A DNA stretch of 64,000 nucleotides from Anseranas semipalmata (taxonomy: Eukaryota > Chordata > Aves > Anseriformes > Anseranatidae): assembly GCA_013399115.1 (NCBI GenBank), contig VXAA01001141.1:469717-533716 (forward strand), given 5' to 3'. A program made the position numbers and the translations under genes. The number at the start of each line of letters is the position of its first letter. The first letter of the stretch is position 1. Below the pieces are notes generated by a model. It worked only from the letters and a program-made list of their open reading frames with translations. It was not told the origin of the DNA and ran no database searches. Shown piece after piece: positions 43,305 through 55,300 of this stretch.

Positions 43305-46300
43305 GTGGGAGCTCACGGGGGGACCGGGACTGGGGCGTCGGGGATCCGGAGCGTGGGGATCCCGGGTGTCGGGGATCCTGAGCACCAGGAGCAGGGAGCA
43401 CAGGGGTGTTGGGGCTCCGGAGCACCAGAGCGTCGGGGATCTGGGCTGGAGCATGGGGGTGTTGAGGGACCCCTTGCTGGGCTACGGAGCTGAGGTCGAG
43501 CTGGAGGTTTGGGGAGCAAAGGAACCGGGGCTGGAGCACGGTGGGCATTGGAGTTATCCAGGGTAGGGGGGGTTCTGACCGGCAGCTCCGGCATGGTGAG
43601 AGCAGCCCAGTGGTCTCGTAGCCTCACGGGACAGAGACTTTGCTGCCCCAGAGTCGTGTCCCCAAGCCGCTGTGGCTGGAGGGACCAGGCTCCAGCATCC
43701 AGGCACCCATGTGGGCTCCTAGGGACAGACTTGAACCTCGGTGACGGAGACCGTGCCGGGCACGCTGGCAGCCTGGTTGGGGCTGAAGAGGGCTGGGAGC
43801 CGCCCTGGCCGCTATCCCCATCCCTTAGACGGCTGTTGTGAGCCGGACCCTGCGCTTGGGAGGGTCGCTCATCCATGTGCTGAAGCCACACGCTGAAGGC
43901 GATGGCAGCAGCATCACTGTGGCACCTCAGGGCGACGTCGGTGCGGTGGGGTCGCCCGCTCTCCTCCATCTTGGAGACGGGGTTGGGGGGGGGAAAAAAA
44001 AGCCTCGGCAGCGTTTTGCTGCAGTCCTCCGCGCCCGGCCCTGGGGAGCGGGGAGATGCTCTGCCCCCTCCCCTCGCTCTCCTCCAGCGCGCCGTGCGCT
44101 CGCGCCGCCGCAACATGGCGCCCGGGCCGCTCTGCCGCCCGACGGTCCCCGTGTGCCAGCTGCCTGGGGGCCGTCGTGCCCCCTTGGCCTTCGAGCCCCG
44201 GCGTGGGGACCCGGGTAATGGGGCGGAATGGACGGGCAGGTGGTGGCCGTGGTGTTCCGCTGAGCAAGGCTTAGGCGACGCGATGGGGAGCGGCTGTGAT
44301 GCTGCTGGTGACACGTCCCTGCCTCTCCTTGTGGCACTGGGGTGGGAAGGGAGCACCCGGGGCCCTGCGCCGCTTTCTGGGTGCTCAGCACCGGGGGGTT
44401 TCACAGGCTGCGCACGCGTGCGCAGAAGACTCGATGCGGCTCCTTGATCCAATTGTTCACTGGCCTGCAAAGCTCTCCGAGGCTGATGCCGTGTGGTGCA
44501 TCGCGGCTCGGGCTCGGTGGTGGCCGGCGAGCTTTTGGTGCTGGGGGAGCCTGGTGGTGGCTTGGCGAAGCGGGCGCTGGAAGCTGGTGCGTCCTTATCA
44601 TGTTTTGGGAGCCCGGTCTCCTCCAGGGTGATGCTTAGTGGCTGGAAAATGGAATTAAAGAGCGCGCCCCTGGGGATCGGGGCTGGCTCTGTGACAGAGG
44701 TGTCCCCTGCTCTCCATCGTGCCGCCTCCGGCTGTGTGCGGGGAGGGGGATGCTCCAGCCCACCCCGCTAGGTCTGCAGTGTGGTTGCATTCATCACCCT
44801 GCCCCTGGGGGTGCAGAGGTACCCGGAGGTGGCTGAGGATGCTTGGGAGGTGATGGGCTGGTGGGGGTGTCCCCATGCCTAGTGGGGTTCTGTTGGGAAG
44901 CCCTTTCCTCTGGGATCCTGCAAATAACGCCGTTAGCCGCTGGTTGGGCTGTGTGGTGGCCGCTCCGAGACTGGGGAGCCCTCCGAGGTTTTTTTCCTGG
45001 CTGGGCAGGAGCCGTCCTCTCCATGGAGGGAGCTAATGGTGGCACAAGGACCAGGAGCAACCTCGTGTTTAGGGTCCTGGTGTGGTCGGGGGGCTCAGCC
45101 ATGTCCCAGGCTAGCCCAGCTTCTGGCCCAGAGCTCCCCTTGCTACAGGTCTGTTTGCTCCCCTCTAGCAATAATTACGTTTAATGCAAAGACAAATCCT
45201 TCAATCCCAACATAAGTGGGAGGGTGTGCTGGAATATCTTCCCAAGCCGCATAGATAATGCCACCAGATCCTGGTGCTGTGGGCGCACCTCTGTTTTATT
45301 CCCCCTGCCCTGTGAGCCTCCTTTGCCGCTTCCCGGAGCGTTCTCAGAAGGGCGCCGCGTGCCCCAGATACGGCGGTACGAAGCTCCCAAATTCAGCCTT
45401 TCCCTTTATCTAATCTGCAAGCCCCCGCATCTCGCAGCCCCTTCCTGCCCGGTGACATGCGGAGGACAGGAATGCCTCTTGCTCCTCTCTGGGTCGTTAA
45501 TGGGAATGTTAAACAAACAGGGCCGAATGTCAGTCCCTGCTGTTCCTCACCCGACACCTCCCCAAAGCCGATCCCTCCCCACTTGCTGCTATCTTCTGTT
45601 TAGTTTTCCAGGCAGCCGCCGATCTGCGTATGGCAGCATCCGTGCCTGCGCTCCCAGGGGTAGCGCAAGACTGGCGGCAGCCTGGGTGCCGCACAGCCTC
45701 CTCCAGCAGCCGGCGGAGCTCACTTGCTTACCACGGACGCTGCGTGTTGTTTTTGGGGCCATAATGCAGTAAGGACCTCGTGGCTTCGCCCTGCTGTCTC
45801 GAGGGTTTGATGCAGAAGTGTTGCTTCCGCTCTGGAAGCCTGAAGTTGCCCCTTGTTTCTCCAGGAGGGCAATCCGGAGCTGTCTAGGTGTGGCTGTCCC
45901 ATATGTCCTCTTGGCCCCTTCCCTCCGGATGACAAAGTGACTGCTCCCAAGGGCTTGCTTGCAGCCCCGTGGGTGGTGGGCTGCTGCTGTCGTGGCAGAG
46001 CTGCTGTATCCAGCCTGAAGTTGTGCTGGAGACCTGGGAGAGGAAGTTGGCCAAAGCCAGAGGAGGACCAAGACCAGCTACCTGGCCATGCTCTGCTGGG
46101 AGAGGGACACCTTCCCCGCCGGTCCATGGCAAGGCTGCAGTGTTATCCAGCAGTTAGAGAATACCCTGCTGTGGGAGGCAGGAGGCTCTCGGTGTCCACA
46201 CAGCCTCCAGAAGGAGGACAGACGGAGCTCTGGTTGGGCACGGGTGGCGGGTGCTTCATCCCTGGCCTTTCTTAGCTCTGTAGCGCGCTGCAGCTGCCAG

Positions 46301-49300
46301 AAACATCCAGGAATGCCGCTGGTGAGCATGCTGGGTGCCTGCACCACTTCATGGACTGGTGCCAGACATGTCTTGATTTCTGTAATCTCTGCTTGAGTGG
46401 ACCTAGATACCTCTTGCATGCGTGGATTCTAGCTCTCTGACTTGAAACAAATAAGATTAATACAATTTCTGAAGTCAAATGACTCTGTGATGCTGCTCTT
46501 TGCTATGCGGAGCTCGAGGGTGTAGTGGTTATGGTCACCACTTGCTAATCTTCTTGTACTCCGTCTGGCTGAACCAGGACGGTGATTCACTTCAGAGCTG
46601 TTTTCATGCATCACGAAAGTATCTTCAGTGTTAAACGCGGCTTTCTGGTACTGACAGATAGTTGGCCGAGCAAATACCCTGAAGTCACCATGCATGCGGA
46701 GGGTCTGGGAACGGGTGTGTTCCCAGACCTCTTCTTGGTCTATCGATGAGTTGCTCTCACTGGGGGAGGGATGTGGGAGTCTCCCCGTTACCTCCTCCTG
46801 TAACTGCCCCTTGCAGGATAGCTTCCTTCTCCTTCCTTGCTCCTTCAAATCTAAGTTCTTAGGCTTGAGTCAGGGTTGCTTTGAGCCTCAGCATCCCAGC
46901 TGCTCTCCATGATGGGGGAGCTGTTCCTCCTCCTGCTACCTGCCTAAGTAGCGCCCTAGCTTCAAATGTGAGTCTTCCTCCTTGGCTTGAGGAGCTGCTG
47001 AGCATAGCTTTCCTTAATGGCCTCAGAGTGAAGTGTTTCTGGTGGGGCAGGTAGAAGTTATGAAGGGCCCAAATCCCTTGCTAGCAAGGGGCTCTGCTTT
47101 CCCCTCACCAAGATGGGCAAAGTAGGAAGGATGCCATTGGAGATAAATTTGGTAGCGAAGAGTGGTCTGGGCATTGCTGTCCTTCCTCGTGTCTTTGCTA
47201 GAGGAATTGGCATTGTGTGAAGTCAAGCATGACTTTTCAGAATGGGTACAGAAGGCTTTTGGAGCTAAAAGAGCTTTTGGACTTGCTGGTCTTGGTCATG
47301 TTAAGCTTTGCTGAGTCATGAAGATTGAGCTGCTTGGATTGTGGAGCAGTGCTTCAGCCTGTCCTGGCTCTGAGTGCCTGAAATGAAGGCTTCAGGTGCT
47401 TCCTGTGGAGCACCTCCTCTCTAGGAGTACCAGGCCTGGGAGCTGGTCTCCTTTTCAGATATGGAGGTGAGTGGTCTCGAAAGCTTTATGCTGTGGAATG
47501 ACAGAATAGTTTGGGGTGGAAGGGACCTTAAAGCCCATCTAGTTCCAACCCCCTGCCATGGGCAGGGACACCTCCCAGTAGACCAGGTTGCTCCAAGCCC
47601 CATCCAGCCTGGCCTTGGGCACTGCCAGGGATGGGGCACCCACAGCTTCTCTGGGCAGCCTGGGCCAGGGCCTCACTGCCCTCATCGTGTAGAATTTCTT
47701 CGCAATATCTAACCTAAATCTCCCCTTTTAGTTTAAATCCATTACCCCCTGTCCTATCACACACCCCCTGACAAAGAGTCCCTCCCCAGCTTTCCTGCAG
47801 CCCCCTTTAGGCACTGGAAGGCCTCTGTAAGGTCTCCCTGGAGCCTTCTCTTCTCCAGGCTGAACAACCCCAGCTCCCTTGGCCTGTCAGGAAGCCCTGA
47901 GGTGTCAACATGTCTGTACATCATGGGCCACCTATGGAAGAGGGAAGTACCTTCTACAGCAACAGTCACTGTTGCATGGGGATGGCTCCTGTGGCAGAGG
48001 CCATGAGTGGGAAGAATTCATTTGCACTTGAAAACACCCATGTGCCACATGGAGACGGTGAGCTTGGCAGGGGCATTTTGGCCACTGCTCCATAGGGTCA
48101 TGGTGTGGCCAGGAGGCCTGAGAGCTCCCTGCCCTGGGGCCTGCTGTCCCCTGTGGTTCAGACCCACCAGAGAAGGGTGTTGTGTTTTGGTGCTTTGGAT
48201 GATGGCTGGATGGCCTGCGAGTGTGGAGCTAGGGCACTTCTGCAAGCTCTGGGCTCTGCTTGGTGTGTCCAGGGCAGTGAGGACTTCTTTGGCCCCGGGG
48301 CTCCCCCAGCTGCTTGGTGATGTGGACAGGAACAGGATGTTGACCTCTGCTGTGTGCCCTGTGGGAAGGAACAGTCTCAAGCCCAACTGGCCAGATGTTA
48401 TCCCTCTGGTAGAACAGGGAGGCAGGACATTGGTATGAGATCCTGCCTCCAGCCTTGCCTTGATGTGCTCAGTGCTTGCTGGGGTGGGCATCTCTAGATG
48501 GCAGCCGCATGGGACCATGGGTGTTGGCCTTGTGCAATGCTCCCCTCTGTCACCGAGCAGAAGCCTGGGCACAGGCTGTGGTTGCTGGAAACCGAAGTAC
48601 CAGTAGGACACTTTTACCCATGTGGAGGACCTCCAGCCCTGCTGCATAGCCCAGAAGAGGCTATGGACATGTTGCACCTCCCAGTTTGGGATGGCATATT
48701 CCCTGCTGCCCTGCTAAGGACATGGTGATGCGTGGGGTCAGGTCCTGGAACTTGGCTGTGTATCAGAGCTCTTGGCCTGGGAGCCCAGGTTCTCCTTCTG
48801 GGCTGGTGTCTTACCTCTGCCTTGCCTTCTATATCTTACGGGCTGGTTGTGATGATCCCAAAAGGCTCCCTGGGATTGAGGTGACGCTGCCATGGCTAAC
48901 GTTAACAGCAAGGAGCTGCTGGCAACCTTTCAGCTCACCGTTGCTTGAGTTTTGTGGAAGACTTGCTTGGTGTTGGCCCGTGGAGATGCTAGGCATGCTT
49001 CACAGGGCTGTGGCATGGCCAGAAGTGTGCTGCCCCAAATCGGGTTGATTTGAGGAGAGTTGTGTGCCTCTGGTCATGCATATGTGGGCAGAGGAGACGT
49101 AGGACTGAAGGGTGCCCAGGAAGCTGACTTGTGGCTGGGCAGAGACCTTGGACACAGATGTGCTTGCTTGAGGACCCCAGAGGAGAACGTTCCTCATGAG
49201 GGTCCTGCATCCAGACCAACATCCTGTGCTCAGGGCAGAGACTGGCAGGAACTTGTCTCATCTCCATGTCTCCTGCCAGGAGAACAAATGCTTGGGTGCG

Positions 49301-52300
49301 GGCAGGAGGAGCTGGTCCGTGGAGGCTTTCCATGGTGTGTGCAGTCTGAGCCCTGGTGAGAGGCATCTGTAGGTCCCCTGACATCTCATGGTGGCAGAGG
49401 GGCTGCTGGGTCCCTGGAGCCAGCGGGCTGGGGTAGTGCATGGAGATGAGCGTCCTTCAGTGCGTTGGCCGTGACACTCGCACGTGTCTCCTCTAGCTCA
49501 GCAGACCTCTTAGCAAGGTGGAAGGAAGGGGGGATGCTGTGCCAACATCTTCCCGAGCTGGGGAGCTGCCCCGTTGGGACAGTAACCAGCAGCGCTTCCT
49601 CCGCCCCGGCCGCGTCCTATTCTTGGGTGCTGCCCCGTTGTGCCTGGACTTATCAGCACCCATGTGCTTCCTGCTCCTCCAGGCAGAGGCTGGTGCCTCT
49701 CCCTGCTTCCCCCCTTGCTCGAGCTCCTTCCTGCCCTGACCGCAGGCGTGGCTGAGCCCCGGTGGCGTCCCCCTGCCCGCCGTGGGTTTGTTGGAGAAGG
49801 GTTGATCCAGCTTTGAGCAGAGCTGTGCAAAACACCCCGGCCTTGGGGGACAAACACGGGTGCCCAGTGGCTCCTGGTCTGATCCTGCACTGGGGCTCAG
49901 TGGTAGCCTGCCCACCAGCCCTGTGAGCTTCAGATCAGCTGCCTCTCTCCTTGGTCACCTCTTCTCTTTTTTAATTTATTTTTTTGGGGTGTTTGTGCTG
50001 AGGAGCAAAAATGCCTGGGGCTGGCTCCACCTGGAGCAGTGGCAGGAGCCCCGCAGCCCATCTGGAGCGTCCCCATCGGTTTCCAGCTCCGGCGGCAGCA
50101 CTCCCGAGCCTTCCCCTCTCTGCAGCCGTGTTTTGCACGCTCGGCTCCCCGCCTTTCCCATCCATGCCTTATAAGTCCCGGCTCCTGGGGCTGCCCGCAG
50201 CCTTGCTGCATTCCAGCAGCCTCGTGTCAAGTGGCCCCAGCTGCATCGCAGCGGCCGGGGCTCGGCAGCATCCCGGGGGCTGCAGCCCTGCTCCTTGGGG
50301 CGCTGGGCGCCCGAGCGCAGCCCAGCTGGGATGCATTCCCATGGGAATAGCTGTGGTGCAGGAGGTGGCTATGGGGCAGCTTGGCTCGGCTGCTGGGGCC
50401 TCATGGGGACAGGGGACGGGTGGTGGGCTTGCCCGCTGGAGCGGGGACAGCCTTTGGGATTCTGTGGCCGAGCCCATTGGCACCCGGGCGCTGAGCTCCC
50501 TTCCTCCAGCGGCGCGGCCCCAGGACCCCGATGACTTTGGGGACCGGATTGGCTGCAGTTTTGTGAAAGCAGGGATGTGGGAAATGCAGCTAAAAGCCTC
50601 ATCCTGCAGAAGGGGAGGTTCTGCCTCGCTTCCTCGTGGGAGGATTTGGAGCAATCTCTTAATGAAAGCCCGGAGAACTACCAGAGCAGCCTTGCAGGAG
50701 ACGGGTGCTTGTGTCTTTGCATTTTTGACATAACTTGACCCTTGCTGGGCTGCAGGGCAGTGCCTGGCTGCCTTTAGGGCTCCCCTTCGGGTGCTTATTT
50801 AAAGCAGACGTGGCCAGGAGATGCGGCCATGCAGGACTTGTGCTGACCTGAAGCTTTGGTGCAAAGCAGCTGGCTGTGCTCGCACTAGATGCGTCTCTTC
50901 TGGGAGATGCAGCTGTGCAAGGACTGTTTTAGAGCCACCGAGGATTTGAGCACTAAATGGCTTTGTCCTTGTCCCTCCCTGCTCCTGCGTGGGAAGCTAT
51001 GCTGGGATCCTCCCTCTTTAAGAGATGGCCTAGATGGTCTTGTCCCTCCTGGCACAAATCCTGTTTTCCATGGCTCTCCTCCATCTCTGCCGGGTGTTTG
51101 GACTGGGGACATCCCCAGAGGGGGCAGGGACAGGGAAGGGAACGCGTTTTCTGCAGGGCCTTCAGCAGCGTGACCCTGCTGGGCTGTCCTAGGCGAGAGC
51201 TGCTCCTCTTCCTGCTTCTCCCCTTGTGTGTACGGTGAAGAGCAGCCGGCCTGGGCGAGATGGGGCTGCTCTGACCTGGTGTCTCCTCTCTGCTACCGGC
51301 CGCTCGAGTCTGAGAGCATCAGAACAAGGTATTCCTGGAGAGCTCTTTCTGTGGTATCTTCTCCAAGCTCCTGCTGAATGTGCAGTTTGGCTTGGGCAGT
51401 TCCTGATCTATCCCCGGATAGATTATATCTATCAAGTGAATCCGGTGTTTGGTGAGGTGGGGCAGGTCGATTAAAGCAGAAGCCTCCCCCGTTGTGGCAA
51501 GATGAGTGCAAGGGCTAGAAGGGTGGATGCATCAGCCCTGGGGGCTCCTGGTGGCCTCCCAAAGCACACCCAGAAATCTTGGAAAACCACCCACTTGGTC
51601 TCCTCTCCTTCCCTACCAAGCTCTTCCGAGCAGGGGCCTTCCTTAGTCCATCTTGAGACCCTTGGGGAAACCTCGTTTGAAGATCCTGGCTGGTGGCCTG
51701 CGGGATTGCCCAGGCTTGCTTTGGGGCAATGCCAGTCCTTGGTGGGAGCTGGGGGTTGGCTGGGATCCCCTTTCCAAAGCCATGTGCGGTGACAGGCTGG
51801 ACCTGGAGGCCAAGGGAAGCTTTTAAGCTTGTGGAGGAAGGTTTCCCGTTCCCGTCCTCAGCAGCAACTGATGGGGACAGCATTAGGAGCTTGTTGCCTC
51901 TGACAAAGAGCTTTCCAAGGCATCTGCATCGCTCTGTTCGGGCTGTTGTAAGGGCTCTGAGTAGCTGACTTTCTCCCTCCCCGAGCAACTGCACGTCTTC
52001 CATTCTGTCACGCCTGTCGCAAGGACTTACCCAGCCGCACATCACGGGACCATTTAGAGACCCAACAGGGATGCAGATTTCTATCTGCTTGGAAGAAACA
52101 TCCATTCTGGGGTCTGAGCGCACTCAAATCCTGAAATATTGAAGAGGAGACGGTGCTTTCACATGGCTGAGGCACATGTGTGCCACCGTGCTCCACACGG
52201 TCCTCCCCTGCAAGAGATGGCCGTGAGTCTTCTGGGAATGCACAGCAGCCGCTCCACAGAGCTCAGGCTGAAGCCCGGAGTCTTTGAGATGCTGTCTTGG

Positions 52301-55300
52301 CTTGCTGGCTGCCTGGGCATCAAATGGCCCTGGAGGGACGCATCCAGACATCAGATGAGGTGCTGGGCAGGATGGGAAGACCCCAGGACTATGCTGGGGC
52401 TTGAGATAGGAGGATGCTCAGTGGCTGCATCCCAGCTATGCTGGACTGGAGGAGGGCTCTGCACGCTGACAGGGGATGGTGGCAACCCTCGGTCTCAGGT
52501 CATGGAGAGAAAGAGGGGCAGAGTACCCCAAGACTTTGTGATCACAGCCCATCCTGGAGGGCTTAAGCTGCTGCCTGAGCTGATGTGAAGGGTGTCTCTG
52601 CCCTGGCAGGACTGACCTGGGCACAGGAGCTCGAGGAGGCACGTGGTCCCTGCTGCAAAACAGCAGAAGCTTCCCTGCTCGGAGGGGTCTGAATCTGGCT
52701 GCCCCCAAAGAGCTGCAGGGTGCAGAGGCTGTGCTGCGTGCTCCTGTGTTTTCAGGAGCAGGGCAAGCATGTGCTGCTCACTTCGGTGGGAAAAGAGGTT
52801 TAATGAGGTGTCGGGTGTGACCCCTTCCTCTGGGGAAGGCGAAATGGCCAAGCAAAAACCTAAAGTGTGGGAGCAGAACGCTTCTGCTGTGGAAATGTAA
52901 TGGCAACGTAGACTCCAGACTGGAAGTGGGACAGGAGATGTGTGTCCACCCCAAATGCATCTGGCACAGTTTGGTGTCACTCTGAGCCCTGATGCCCCAG
53001 AGCCGTCCCATGACCTTCTAGAGATGTGTTTGGGATTGGTTCAGTGGTGGCATACCCAGCTAATTAAAAGCAAGGAATAACGAGCTCCATCTTGTTCCCA
53101 TAGTTTTCTGTGTTCCCTTGCTTCTCTGTCAGTGCTGACTGAGTTGAGCTTGCGGTCTCCTGGTCCTTATTAACGATGACTAGTGTCTTGGTGACCTCTG
53201 TAGTGCATAACTTCCCTTTCCAGCTCAGTGCTGACTTACAAGAAATCTTGGCAGCTTCATCATACTGCTTCCTATGGAAATAGGCTGGTAGCCAACATCT
53301 CCCAGTGCAGGGAGAAGGTGGCTGCGATGGTCTGACTATTCAGCGATGTTCTCCCAGGCCATCAGCCTTTAGTACTGTTTCATCTTCCTGGCTATTTGTG
53401 TGAATTCTATCACTATCTGTTGAAATCTTCCTCTGGTACTAGATTTGTGCTTATACAAATGCATTTGGACTTGGTATATGACTTCTACAGCCTGGAAGGA
53501 GCAACAGCCTCCTTGGGCTTGGTGTAGCACGGCTGGCTGTAGTAGGACAGACACTGTAGGAGCTGGTGTGAGAGCAACTTCTGAAAGGTCTGGTGTGTGT
53601 TGGTGAAGGAGCTGGAATGGACCCCAAATCATCCTCCCAGTGCTGTTCTGGGGCTTTTGCAGAAGTCAAAGATGTGTATATTGGTGAGGTGGCTCTCAAA
53701 ATTGAGAGCTATCTTTGAAGCAGAAGTGAGGTGCCAGGATGGGCTAGGGAAAGGAGGTTGTGATCTAGCACTTCATATCTCTAGAAAGAGCTAGAGAGAC
53801 AAGTGGGTTTTGTACCAGTCTCTTACGGAGCTATGATGTGTGTTGTGCTCTGCTTTAGTGCTTTTGACAGTGTACAGTCTTCTAGTAGTCTTCAAGTCTT
53901 GGTCATCAAGGTCCAGTCAAAGACTGTGGGGCTGCTGTCCATACCTTATTCAATCCAAACTGTTCTCCTAGAGTCTGAATTTTTGTGAAGGTCTAAATCT
54001 TTGTGGAAAGGAGAAAAGGACTGGGTGTATCCCATCCGTGACAACAATCCTCTAATATAGCAAAGTGTTAGTGCCTGCAAGCTCACCTTTGGTGTGAGAT
54101 GTCCTACTCCCATTGTGCCTAGCTTCTGAACTGTCCTCTGTATTCCCACTTCAGTACTGAACATCTCCTTTCAGTAAATCTCGTTGACCTCTCTCCTAGG
54201 TACGGACGCTGTTTGTCAGTGGTCTTCCTGTGGACATCAAACCCAGAGAGCTCTACCTACTCTTCCGACCATTCAAGGTAAGAAAGTCTTCAGATTTGGT
54301 CTTTAGTGGGAATGATTCTGTCTTGTGACTAGCCTTGCAGCAAATATCTCTGCTAGAGGGAAGCAAGTATGAAGAGGGAAGCTAGGCCTTTTGTGAAAGT
54401 TTTAGAGATGTGGTGTGAAACCAGACTGGTATCCCATGGGTTGTCCTCAGCTCGATAGCCTCCCTTAGAGCCTGTTGTTGAAATCATGCTGTCTCCAAGC
54501 CTGACACTGACTGCTTGGTCAGTACTGCTGCTCAACTGGACCAGCCCTTCCTCTAGCATGTGTCCTGATCCAATAACTGCCCAACCTTCACTAGATATTT
54601 CCCCTCTGGCCACCTTAAGGTCTGGGGTAGCACTTCTCCTCCCATGCACTGTTGCTCCCCAGTGCTGCAGGGAGCGCTGGTGGCTCTGTGCAGCTGCTGG
54701 AAGTGGTTGGTGCAGCATTCTGGAAGGTCTGGTCCTAATGTCTTGGAAGTCTTTCTGCAGTCTGCCTGGTCAGAGCAGCAGCATGTCTTGGATGGTTGGC
54801 TTTGCGTGTTTAGTGTAGGTAAGCTGGCTGTACCTGGGCTAGGACCTGTGTTGGACTGCTTAAATGATGTCTTGCATATTAAGCAACCTGCTGCTGCTTG
54901 CAGCTCGTTTCTGTGCAAGACCTGGGAAGCCAGGGTATGGGCAGAGAAGACTTGCATCAAAATGAGCCTCTTCCCCAGGAGCCCTTGTTGGCACTCCTCT
55001 AGCACAGGGTGCTTTGTGTTCCCTAGGTGCTACCCAGGCAAGGGTTTCATGTTTTAATAGCTTGCCAAAGAGCTGGAAAAGAGGATTTCTTCCCAAAGGG
55101 GCAGAATGGGCTAGTTGAGATACTTGCTCTGCTTTGTGACTGATCTGTCATCCCTTTTCGTGAGAAAGAGATGGCCACGTCCCTCAGAGATGGGTTAATG
55201 TATCTACCCCTGCTGCAGACCCTGCCTTGTGAAGGGTTTGGTGCTGCAGGAACTCCTGGAGCTGTCGCATCATGTCTTGCTTGTAGCTTGGCTCCTTCGG

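Larger units (their letters stand above)
43305..54199 (+). other. RBPMS2: RBPMS2 intron 1
   Basis: 10.9 kb. It contains a CpG-rich island at 43960-44240, a CR1 copy at 47491-47905, and otherwise unique sequence with no recognised gene. Many short frames are open on both strands, but none resembles a protein family. Confidence 0.75.

Noticed and set aside
43313..44470. 385-codon antisense open frame in RBPMS2 intron 1
   Set aside because: Low-complexity Pro/Arg/Ser-rich translation of CpG-rich DNA, no family resemblance and no splice context.
46490..46570. tRNA-like TGTAGTGGTTATGG (A-box-like) in RBPMS2 intron 1
   Set aside because: No B box (GGTTCGANNCC) follows at the right distance and no cloverleaf could be drawn.
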